NCBI GenBank assembly: GCA_024277485.1
Contig: JAJRVA010000218.1
Span: forward strand, 1-5,951
Source of the DNA: Deltaproteobacteria bacterium
Lineage (GTDB): Bacteria > Desulfobacterota > Desulfobulbia > Desulfobulbales > Desulfobulbaceae
Length of the DNA stretch: 5,951 nucleotides
Direction of reading: 5' to 3'
Part shown: positions 1 through 5,098 of the stretch, piece after piece
How positions within the stretch are numbered: position 1 is the stretch's first letter
Layout: each line of letters starts with the position of its first letter
Program-made: the position numbers and the translations under genes
Notes under the pieces: model-generated
Databases searched by the model: none
Told to the model about the DNA's origin: nothing
The model's input: the letters and a program-made list of their open reading frames with translations, nothing else

Positions 1-236
1 GGGAAGCAGCTGACAGCCTGGCTGAAACACTTGGCTCTCTGGTGCCGACAAGCAGGGCCGGCACCATGGAGGATGCAGTCCGTCTGGCAGCCGGGATCGC
101 ACAGCCGGGTAATACCGTCCTGCTGGCTCCAGGCTGCGCAAGTTTTGATATGTTTACCGGCTTTGCCCACAGGGGTGAGGCCTTTCGCCAGGCCGTATTC
201 GGCCTGGGCAAGATAAAAGAAGATGTGATGGGGTGA
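1..236 (+). CDS. murD: MurD, UDP-N-acetylmuramoyl-L-alanine:D-glutamate ligase, C-terminal end (5' partial)
   Basis: Cytoplasmic ATP-dependent ligase that adds D-glutamate to UDP-MurNAc-L-Ala. Only the last 77 residues are present; the first whole codon is at 3 and the stop is TGA at 234-236. The visible part is the end of the C-terminal Mur ligase domain. It contains the MurD tail signature LLAPGCASFDMF (residues 40-51 of the fragment) followed by GFAHRGEAF. By alignment from memory with the E. coli MurD tail (CASLDQFKNF), Ser47 and Phe54 of the fragment correspond to the substrate-binding Ser415 and Phe422. The reading frame is intact to the stop. The next gene starts within a few bases, so the two are cotranscribed. 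The position upstream of murG, murC and murB supports the identity. Which Mur ligase it is rests on this tail alone, but the CASFDMF...RG pattern is much closer to MurD than to MurC, MurE or MurF. Confidence 0.93.
   Translation, partial: EAADSLAETLGSLVPTSRAGTMEDAVRLAAGIAQPGNTVLLAPGCASFDMFTGFAHRGEAFRQAVFGLGKIKEDVMG
230..236 (+). promoter_or_regulatory. Ribosome-binding site for the small Cys-rich ORF
   Basis: GGGGTGA overlaps the murD stop codon and matches the end of the AGGAGGTGA consensus. Three candidate starts follow in frame: GTG 238, ATG 241 and ATG 244. ATG 241 has the best distance from the GG core (7 bases), which is why it is chosen. The overlap with the murD stop suggests translational coupling. 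Confidence 0.5.
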
Positions 237-240
237 CGTG

Positions 241-447
241 ATGATGAAAAAATGCTGTGTTTGCAGAAAAGTCAAGATGGAAGGAAAGTGGCAGAGCGAT
301 ATACTCATCCTGGCAGACACCCGGATCAGTCATGCCTATTGTCCCTCCTGTTTTACCAAAACCATGGCCCGGATAAAGCGGAGCTTCCCTGCAGCAGCAA
401 ATAACCTGTCCCACGGAGGGCGGGAACATGTTGCGTACGGGATATGA
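241..447 (+). CDS. Small Cys-rich putative zinc-binding protein (CxxC...SHxxCPxC), stand-alone
   Basis: A 68-residue protein of unknown function (67 if ATG 244 is used, 69 if GTG 238 is used). From ATG 241 it carries C5-x2-C8 in CCVC, Trp17, then SHAYCPSC at residues 30-37 giving the pair C34/C37 with His31 nearby. This spacing suggests a small zinc ribbon. The pattern resembles the module C-x2-C-K-K...W...SHGICPEC that I know from the ends of PAS/response-regulator proteins in Desulfobacterota, but here it is a separate protein. After residue 45 the tail is polar and shows no motif, transmembrane segment or signal peptide. The gene lies between murD and murG, normally the place of ftsW, and is in the same frame as murG, separated from it only by its TGA and one TAT codon. 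A good RBS and intact Cys pairs favour a real gene. Its role, whether regulatory, structural or a relic, cannot be told from sequence. Confidence 0.62.
   Translation: MMKKCCVCRKVKMEGKWQSDILILADTRISHAYCPSCFTKTMARIKRSFPAAANNLSHGGREHVAYGI
415..420 (+). promoter_or_regulatory. Strong Shine-Dalgarno GGAGGG, misplaced for murG
   Basis: GGAGGG is 30 bases upstream of the murG ATG at 451, too far to serve it directly. It lies 7 bases before an ATG at 428-430 in another frame, which opens a 35-codon ORF ending at TAA 533-535 inside murG. The murG start itself has only a weak upstream sequence. The site may load ribosomes for coupled initiation, or be chance within the coding sequence of the small ORF. 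Confidence 0.35.
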
Positions 448-450
448 TAT

Positions 451-1554
451 ATGCGGGTACTCGTTACCGGGGGGGGGACCGGAGGCCATCTTTTTCCGGG
501 CATTGCCTTTGCGGTTGGAATGCAGAGGCGGGTAAAGGGATGCAGAATTCTTTTTATAGGAACACCCCGGCAGCTGGACCGGAAAACCCTTGCCGGATAC
601 GATTTTGAACTGGATGCAATCGAGTGTATGGGCCTGAAAGGTATGGGGATGAGGCACCGGATACAAAGTATCATGCAGCTGCCTTCAGCAGTACTGGAGG
701 CCCGGGAAAAACTGAAAAAGTTCAGCCCGGATCTTGTCTTTGGCGTTGGCGGGTATGTTACCTGGCCGGTCCTTCTTGCAGCTAAAATGGGTGGATACCC
801 GGTCTGTATCCATGAACAGAATTCAGTTCCGGGGATGGCCAACAAAATTCTGGCAAGGATTGCGCACAGGATTTTCATATCCATTCCGTGCAGGTATCCC
901 TTTGCGAAAAAAAGAACAGTCCTGACAGGCAATCCGGTTCGCCGTGAAATCATCGAAGCATCGGCAGCAGAGAGTGAAAAAGAAGCAGGCTGTTTCACTG
1001 TTCTTGTCCTGGGCGGCAGCCAGGGAGCGCACCGGGTGAACATGCTGGTTCTTGATGCAGTCGGCAGGCTTGCCGGATTGTGCGGCAGCAGGCTGAAAGT
1101 GATCCATCAGACTGGCAAAAAAGATGCAGGCGAGGTACACTCACGCTACCTGGAAATCGGTGTTGATGCAGCAGTCAAAGATTTTTTTCAGGATATGGCC
1201 GGTATCTACAGGCAGGCGGACCTGGTCATCTCACGGGCCGGTGCCACGACCCTTGCCGAACTTGCCGTCATGGGCCTGCCCGCTTTGCTGATCCCCTATC
1301 CCTATGCCGCTGATGATCACCAGCAGACAAATGCGCTGTATTATGTAGAGGGTGGCGGTGCTGTGGTGTTTCCAGAAAATGAATTGACCGGAGAAAAACT
1401 GGCACAGGAGATGCTGGCACTTTTTGAAAACCCCGGGAAGCTGCAGTCGATGGCCGCGAATATGAAAAAAATGGCAAGGCCCGGTGCGACCGGCACGATA
1501 ATAGATGAATGTCTTGCCCTGGTACAGGGTACAGGCGGCCCTGTACCAGCCTGA
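451..1554 (+). CDS. murG: MurG, UDP-GlcNAc:undecaprenyl-PP-MurNAc-pentapeptide GlcNAc transferase
   Basis: Peripheral inner-membrane GT-B glycosyltransferase that converts lipid I to lipid II on the cytoplasmic face. It has 367 residues, normal for the family. The N-terminal domain starts at once with a beta strand and the glycine loop TGGGTGGH (6-13), then F-G-V-G-G-Y-V (97-103) and HEQN at 121-124. GNPVR (160-164) marks the interdomain region. The C-terminal donor-binding domain has GGSQGA (188-193), the SRAGATTLAE donor motif (261-270, with Glu270 as the probable ribose-contacting glutamate) and DDHQQTNA (288-295). The ATG at 451 is chosen because the conserved strand begins at residue 2 and TGA at 445-447 blocks any upstream in-frame start. 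The SD is weak, so coupling to the preceding ORF is likely. Codons 7-9 are an uninterrupted run of nine G. The C-terminal tail after about residue 355 is variable, and its DNA forms a hairpin near the stop. Confidence 0.97.
   Translation: MRVLVTGGGTGGHLFPGIAFAVGMQRRVKGCRILFIGTPRQLDRKTLAGYDFELDAIECMGLKGMGMRHRIQSIMQLPSAVLEAREKLKKFSPDLVFGVGGYVTWPVLLAAKMGGYPVCIHEQNSVPGMANKILARIAHRIFISIPCRYPFAKKRTVLTGNPVRREIIEASAAESEKEAGCFTVLVLGGSQGAHRVNMLVLDAVGRLAGLCGSRLKVIHQTGKKDAGEVHSRYLEIGVDAAVKDFFQDMAGIYRQADLVISRAGATTLAELAVMGLPALLIPYPYAADDHQQTNALYYVEGGGAVVFPENELTGEKLAQEMLALFENPGKLQSMAANMKKMARPGATGTIIDECLALVQGTGGPVPA
1519..1549 (+). promoter_or_regulatory. Hairpin with two alternative pairings at the 3' end of murG
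   Basis: CTGGTACAGGG (1519-1529) and CCCTGTACCAG (1539-1549) form a perfect 11-bp inverted repeat with a 9-base loop. The 5' side contains a direct repeat of GGTACAG (1521-1527 and 1528-1534), so the 3' arm can instead pair with the second copy: 1528-1535 with 1540-1547, 8 bp with a CGGC loop. No T run follows, so it does not look like an intrinsic terminator. It ends 2 bases before the murG stop and 14 bases before the murC ATG, where it could affect ribosome reinitiation or RNA stability. The function is inferred; the repeats are seen directly. Confidence 0.45.
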
Positions 1555-1563
1555 CATGGGATT

Positions 1564-1592
1564 ATGTATAAAACAAAAAATATACATTTTGT
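1564..1592 (+). promoter_or_regulatory. AT-rich inverted repeat that includes the murC start codon
   Basis: ATGTATA (1564-1570) is a perfect inverted repeat of TATACAT (1581-1587), with an A-rich 10-base loop. An alternative pairing, ACAAAA (1573-1578) with TTTTGT (1587-1592), would leave the ATG free. The first form would place the start codon in a stem. The pairs are AT-rich and weak, so a functional role is uncertain. Confidence 0.25.
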
Positions 1593-2955
1593 CGGAATAG
1601 GCGGTATCGGCATGAGCGGGATAGCCGAACTGCTGCTGAACCTGGGATACAGGGTGAGCGGTTCTGATATGCGGATGTCGGGCATTACCAGACGGCTTGA
1701 GCAGTTCGGCGCCACGATCAACCAGGGCCACAGCGGCCAGTGGGTTGAAGGCGCTGATGTCGTGGTCACATCATCGGCCATAAGCCGGTCAAACCCCGAA
1801 GTCCAGGCTGCAAAGGAACAGCATGTTCCGGTCATACCCCGGGCCGAGATGTTAGCGGAACTCATGCGCCTGAAAAAATTCGGCATTGCGGTCGCCGGGA
1901 GTCATGGCAAAACAAGTACTACTTCCCTGATTTCATGGATGATGCATCAGGCAGGTCTTGATCCAACCGTTGTTATCGGAGGCAAGGTGGATTCACTCGG
2001 CGGCAATGCCAAGCTTGGAGAAGGCGAGTTCCTGGTTGCCGAGGCCGATGAAAGCGACGGGTCTTTTCTTAAGCTGGCTCCGGTGATTGAGGTTGTGACC
2101 AATATTGACCTTGAGCACCTGGATTACTACCGGGATCTTGAACATATCAAAGACGTTTTTATTCAGTTCATGGACCGGATTCCCTTTTACGGTGCCATAG
2201 TTCTCTGTCTTGATGATCCGAACGTCGCATCCCTGCTTCCGCGGATCCAGAGGAGAGTGGTCACCTATGGCCTGACGGAGCAGGCTGATATCCATGCGAC
2301 GGATATCGTATCCAGGGGACGCGTGAGCGAGTTTACCGTGCGCCGGGGGGACGAGACTCTGGGCAGGGTAACCTTATCGACACCGGGACACCACACGATC
2401 TATAACAGTCTGGCGGCAATCGGAGTGGGCCTGGAGCTTGAAATTGACTTTGTCGCTATTGCGGATGCTCTGGCAGGTTTTACCGGAGTCCAGCGGCGGC
2501 TTGAGATGAAAGGCGAGTCCTGCGGTATAACAGTGATCGATGATTACGGGCACCATCCCACGGAAATCAGGGCAACGCTTGATGCTGTACGGGACGGCTG
2601 GCCTGACAAAAGGCTGATCGTTGTGTTCCAGCCGCATCGGTATTCAAGAACCAGGGCCCTGTTTGATGAGTTCAAGATCGCCTTTCATCGTGCGGACATC
2701 CTGATAATAACGGATATTTACGCGGCCAGTGAATCCCCACTGGAAGGTATTACCGGCCAGGCCCTGGTTGATGCCGTGAAACAGCATGGACAGCGAGACG
2801 TCCATTATATACCAGATGTGGATGCCCTGCCTGAAGAGTTAAGAAAAATAGCGGTTCCCGGAGACCTGGTCCTGACCCTGGGGGCCGGGAATATTGTCCG
2901 GGCCGGCGAGGTGTTGCTTCAACAGCTTGAGAAAAAGACCTGCAGGAACCCGTGA
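1564..2955 (+). CDS. murC: MurC, UDP-N-acetylmuramate:L-alanine ligase
   Basis: Cytoplasmic Mur ligase that adds the first residue, L-Ala, to UDP-MurNAc with ATP. It has 463 residues, typical of MurC. Domain 1 is a Rossmann-like UDP-binding fold with HFVGIGGIGMSGIAE (8-22). The central ATPase domain has the P-loop GSHGKTSTT (112-120), EADESDGSF (160-168) and TNIDLEHLDYY (179-189), the last being a MurC signature. GHHTIYNSLAA (275-285) lies before the C-terminal domain, which has RRLE (311-314), DDYGHHPTE (326-334) and FQPHRYSRT (355-363), again specific to MurC. All catalytic motifs look intact. The ATG at 1564 is 9 bases after the murG stop. It has little SD, and GIGGIGMSG starts at the normal distance, so this start is preferred. 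It ends in an overlap or near-junction with murB. The first codons are A-rich and could form a small hairpin that includes the ATG. Confidence 0.97.
   Translation: MYKTKNIHFVGIGGIGMSGIAELLLNLGYRVSGSDMRMSGITRRLEQFGATINQGHSGQWVEGADVVVTSSAISRSNPEVQAAKEQHVPVIPRAEMLAELMRLKKFGIAVAGSHGKTSTTSLISWMMHQAGLDPTVVIGGKVDSLGGNAKLGEGEFLVAEADESDGSFLKLAPVIEVVTNIDLEHLDYYRDLEHIKDVFIQFMDRIPFYGAIVLCLDDPNVASLLPRIQRRVVTYGLTEQADIHATDIVSRGRVSEFTVRRGDETLGRVTLSTPGHHTIYNSLAAIGVGLELEIDFVAIADALAGFTGVQRRLEMKGESCGITVIDDYGHHPTEIRATLDAVRDGWPDKRLIVVFQPHRYSRTRALFDEFKIAFHRADILIITDIYAASESPLEGITGQALVDAVKQHGQRDVHYIPDVDALPEELRKIAVPGDLVLTLGAGNIVRAGEVLLQQLEKKTCRNP
2944..2947 (+). promoter_or_regulatory. Ribosome-binding site for murB, ambiguous between two starts
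   Basis: AGGA inside the end of murC lies 4 bases before GTG 2952 and 10 bases before the in-frame ATG 2958. The GTG gives the classic GTGA stop/start overlap with murC. The ATG gives a 318-residue protein. Neither distance decides the start, and the two products differ by only two residues. Confidence 0.45.
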
Positions 2956-3914
2956 ACATGGATCGTCCTGACAGAAAACATACCTCCATAACACCGGACC
3001 AGCGTCATGTCCTGGCTGCTTCATGGCCCGGCGCGATGAACTGGGATGTTTCCATGGCTGATTACTGTACACTGAAGGCGGGCGGCAGGGCCGAGGCACT
3101 GGCTGTCGTCTCATCACTGCAGGATCTGAAGCAGCTGATCAGCCTGCTCCGGGAGGAGAAGATTTCCTGGAGAGTTATCGGCCGGGGAAGCAATGTTCTG
3201 ATCAGCAGCAGGGGGTTCGGCGGCGTATTGATCATTCTCGGGGGAAAGTTTTCTTCCGTCAGCAGCAGCACCTCCGGTTCAGGCAACGAGACGCGAGTTG
3301 CCGCCGGGGCGGGCTGCTCCGTGTCCCGGCTGGTCGGATTGTGTGCCCGGCAGAGTCTGAGCGGTCTTGAATTCATGTCAGGCATACCGGGCAGTGTCGG
3401 TGGCGCAGTCCGGATGAATGCCGGGGCCTGGGGCTGTGAGATCGGCGTGTATATTAACAATGTTTCCTTTCTTGATGCCGGGGGTACATGTCATGCGGTG
3501 TCGGGAGGCGATCTTGACTTTTCGTATCGCCGGATGACTCCGAAAGACGAAAACCTGGAAAACGGGGTCATTCTCGGGGTTGAATTTTCACTTTTCCCCG
3601 GCAGCCAGAGGGAAATTGTCGAAAAATGCAGGGAATACCAGGCCCGGCGGCGTGAAAAACAGCCTTTGGGAGTTGCTTCGGCAGGGTCATTTTTTAAAAA
3701 TCCCGAGGGTGATTCAGCCGGCCGTCTCATTGAAGCTGCCGGGCTGAAGGGCATGAAAAAAGGCGATGCCATGGTTTCGATAAAGCATGCAAACTTCATC
3801 GTCAATACCGGTGCGGCAACTGCGGATGATATAATTGAGCTTATGAATGAAATCCGACTCAGAGTTTTTGACTTTTCCGGCATCCTGCTCGAGCCTGAAG
3901 TGCATGTTTTGTAG
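2952..3914 (+). CDS. murB: MurB, UDP-N-acetylenolpyruvoylglucosamine reductase
   Basis: Cytoplasmic FAD enzyme that reduces UDP-GlcNAc-enolpyruvate to UDP-MurNAc with NADPH, the step just before MurC. It has 320 residues from GTG 2952, or 318 from ATG 2958. FAD-binding motifs are GRGSNVL (77-83) and GIPGSVGGAVRMNAGAWG (144-161). Probable catalytic residues are Arg193 in SYR (191-193), Ser246 in AGSFFKNP (244-251) and a glutamate in LEPEV (313-317). The roughly 30 residues before NWDVSMADYCTLKAGG (30-45) form a hydrophilic N-terminal extension with no motif. Between two strands, residues 101-112 are a Ser/Gly-rich stretch, probably a flexible loop. The protein ends three residues after LEPEV, slightly short of the usual final glycine. 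It overlaps murC by 4 bases if GTG is used. The compact arrangement resembles a type II MurB, but that is judged by eye. Confidence 0.96.
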   Translation: MNMDRPDRKHTSITPDQRHVLAASWPGAMNWDVSMADYCTLKAGGRAEALAVVSSLQDLKQLISLLREEKISWRVIGRGSNVLISSRGFGGVLIILGGKFSSVSSSTSGSGNETRVAAGAGCSVSRLVGLCARQSLSGLEFMSGIPGSVGGAVRMNAGAWGCEIGVYINNVSFLDAGGTCHAVSGGDLDFSYRRMTPKDENLENGVILGVEFSLFPGSQREIVEKCREYQARRREKQPLGVASAGSFFKNPEGDSAGRLIEAAGLKGMKKGDAMVSIKHANFIVNTGAATADDIIELMNEIRLRVFDFSGILLEPEVHVL

Positions 3915-3927
3915 GTCAGCGGAGCCA

Positions 3928-3932
3928 GAGGG
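3928..3932 (+). promoter_or_regulatory. Ribosome-binding site for ftsQ
   Basis: GAGGG, in a purine-rich stretch of 3927-3938, lies 6 bases before the ATG at 3939. It supports the long N-terminus of FtsQ over the internal Met at codon 34, which has no well-placed SD. Confidence 0.6.
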
Positions 3933-3938
3933 AAGAGG

Positions 3939-4871
3939 ATGAAGAAACCGCATAAGGTACAGCAAACAGGTCGTTCTGCCTCAAGGATTGGTCAGGTTTT
4001 CTCGGCCCTGCGCAAGGGAGTCAGGCCGAAGAACAAGATGACCAGGAGCCCCATGGCCAGGGTGGACAGGTATCAGCGCTCGCTGCAGCTGAAAAGGCTG
4101 CTGCGTGCAGTGAATTTTTTTCTGGCGGCCATCGTGGTGTCTGCCGGTGTAACCTGGTTGTCCTTTCAGCTGCTTGCCGGATCGGATATTTTCCGTATAG
4201 CTGCCGTTGAAGTTCAGGGCAACAGGATGGTAAGCGAGCACCAGGTACTGGAAAAGGCCGGGCTCACCCGCGGCAGAAGTATGCTTGATCTCGACATCCG
4301 GCAGACAGCGGAGAATGTACGGAGTCTTTCCTGGGTCGATGAGGTTGAGATAAAGCGGCGCTGGCCGTCAACCGTCAAAATCGTGGTTCGTGAGTATACA
4401 CCTCTTGCCCTGATCAACCTTACAGGTGATGAAAAGAGACATTTATATTATATTGACTCCACTGGGCGGGTTTTTTCCCCGGTTCAGGGGACGACCGACC
4501 TTGACTTTCCGGTACTGTCGGGCCGGAACCTGACGGATCATCTGGATGAAATGCGGATAAAGCCCGGTTCCCTTGCTGGTAAAGGTCTGGATTTTCTCAA
4601 GCTTGCGGCAAAAAACAACCAGATACTCCCGCTGCAGGCTATATCAGAAGTGCAGATCAGCAAGGAGAAAGGGTTGATAGTGTATATGGTGGATTATCCG
4701 TTTCCCATATACCTGGGACACGAAAAGATACGGGAGCGGTATTATCTCCTGGTTCGTGTTCTTGCTCAGCTGTATCGTAAAGACAAGGTCAGGGAAGTGA
4801 AGGAAATACGTATGGACTATGCTGAAGACAGAATCATGGTCGCCAGCCTTGGCAATTCCCTGGATCAGTGA
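3939..4871 (+). CDS. ftsQ: FtsQ (DivIB-type) cell-division protein
   Basis: Bitopic inner-membrane divisome protein that, in studied bacteria, links FtsB/FtsL and the septal synthase complex to early division proteins. It has 310 residues. Residues 1-56 are a basic cytoplasmic tail, clearly longer than the roughly 25 residues of E. coli FtsQ. One membrane helix spans about 57-80 (AVNFFLAAIVVSAGVTWLSF...). A periplasmic POTRA domain follows at about 84-153, with VEVQGNRMVSEHQVLEKAGL and then LSWVDEVEIKRRWPSTVKIVV and the typical REYTPLALI end. The rest, about 165-305, fits the FtsQ/DivIB beta domain, with YYIDSTGRVF (170-179) and the final strand KEIRMDYAEDRIMV. It follows murB by 24 bases and has its own good SD, so it can be translated independently while sharing the transcript. 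The gene order murB-ftsQ-ftsA supports the call. The family is weakly conserved, so the name rests on the TM plus POTRA architecture and on position. Confidence 0.93.
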   Translation: MKKPHKVQQTGRSASRIGQVFSALRKGVRPKNKMTRSPMARVDRYQRSLQLKRLLRAVNFFLAAIVVSAGVTWLSFQLLAGSDIFRIAAVEVQGNRMVSEHQVLEKAGLTRGRSMLDLDIRQTAENVRSLSWVDEVEIKRRWPSTVKIVVREYTPLALINLTGDEKRHLYYIDSTGRVFSPVQGTTDLDFPVLSGRNLTDHLDEMRIKPGSLAGKGLDFLKLAAKNNQILPLQAISEVQISKEKGLIVYMVDYPFPIYLGHEKIRERYYLLVRVLAQLYRKDKVREVKEIRMDYAEDRIMVASLGNSLDQ

Positions 4872-4898
4872 GCGTTCGAGAACGGTGCAGATACGCGG

Positions 4899-4943
4899 TG
4901 GCAGCAATGTTGATCATCCTGGTGTGATATCAACGAGTTGCCA
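4899..4943 (+). promoter_or_regulatory. Long imperfect hairpin after ftsQ
   Basis: TGGCAGC (4899-4905) pairs with GTTGCCA (4937-4943) with one G-T wobble. After a small 3/2 internal loop, GTTGAT (4909-4914) pairs with ATCAAC (4929-4934), leaving a 14-base apical loop. This gives 13 pairs in total. No T run follows, so it is not a standard terminator. It may protect the 3' end of the upstream transcript or act as a processing or pausing site. Confidence 0.35.
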
Positions 4944-4968
4944 GGGCAGTAGATGTGCTGTTATCGGG

Positions 4969-4982
4969 CGCCCCGCAGGGCG
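4969..4982 (+). promoter_or_regulatory. Short GC-rich hairpin just upstream of the ftsA promoter
   Basis: CGCCC (4969-4973) and GGGCG (4978-4982) form a 5-bp stem with a CGCA loop. The bases 4966-4973 (GGGCGCCC) are also a perfect palindrome. It lies 10 bases before the -35 box and could be a protein site or a weak pause site. It is not followed by a T run. Confidence 0.25.
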
Positions 4983-4992
4983 GCGTGGTACA

Positions 4993-5019
4993 TTGACGCG
5001 CCATGATATATGGTATATT
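4993..5019 (+). promoter_or_regulatory. Sigma-70-like promoter for ftsA
   Basis: The -35 box TTGACG (4993-4998) matches 5 of 6 consensus bases. The -10 box TATATT (5014-5019) also matches 5 of 6 and is preceded by TGG, an extended -10. The spacer is 15 bases, short but tolerated with an extended -10. A weaker TATTTT at 5016-5021 would give 17. Transcription would start near 5026, leaving a leader of about 70 bases. A short inverted repeat, CCAT/ATGG (5001-5004 and 5010-5013), sits in the spacer and could be an operator. It is the best promoter match in the non-coding parts of the window. Confidence 0.5.
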
Positions 5020-5098
5020 TTGCTCTTGTATTCACAGTGTAATAAAATAGTCTGTCCCGAAGCTGTTACGGATTCAGGAGCTCATAAAGAGAAGTGGT

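Larger units (their letters stand above)
4872..5098 (+). other. Non-coding gap between ftsQ and ftsA, probable regulatory region
   Basis: The 227 bases are the only long gap in an otherwise tightly packed cluster. No convincing gene is present. A 97-codon frame at 4819-5112 crosses it from inside ftsQ but has no SD and no recognisable motif. The gap holds a long imperfect hairpin (4899-4943), a GC-rich hairpin (4969-4982) and a promoter (4993-5019), followed by an AT-rich leader of about 70 bases before ftsA. Confidence 0.7.

Noticed and set aside
31..216. 61-codon + strand frame in the first 220 bases
   Set aside because: The MurD tail is encoded in another frame over the same bases.
154..666. 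Open frame on the - strand over the murD end, the small ORF and murG
   Set aside because: No motif is recognisable and it overlaps three supported sense genes.
336..1043. Long open frame on the - strand across the small ORF and murG (235 codons)
   Set aside because: It lies opposite murG, has no recognisable motif, and its composition follows from the codon pattern of the sense gene.
1231..1886. Overlapping - strand frames across the murG/murC junction
   Set aside because: They lie opposite strongly conserved MurG and MurC motifs and resemble no family I know.
4899..4985. Possible intrinsic terminator after ftsQ
   Set aside because: Hairpins are present but neither is followed by a T run, so a Rho-independent terminator is not supported.
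5026..5045. Second promoter (TTGTAT with TAATAA) closer to ftsA
   Set aside because: The boxes are only 8 bases apart, and no acceptable -35 lies 16-18 bases before TAATAA.
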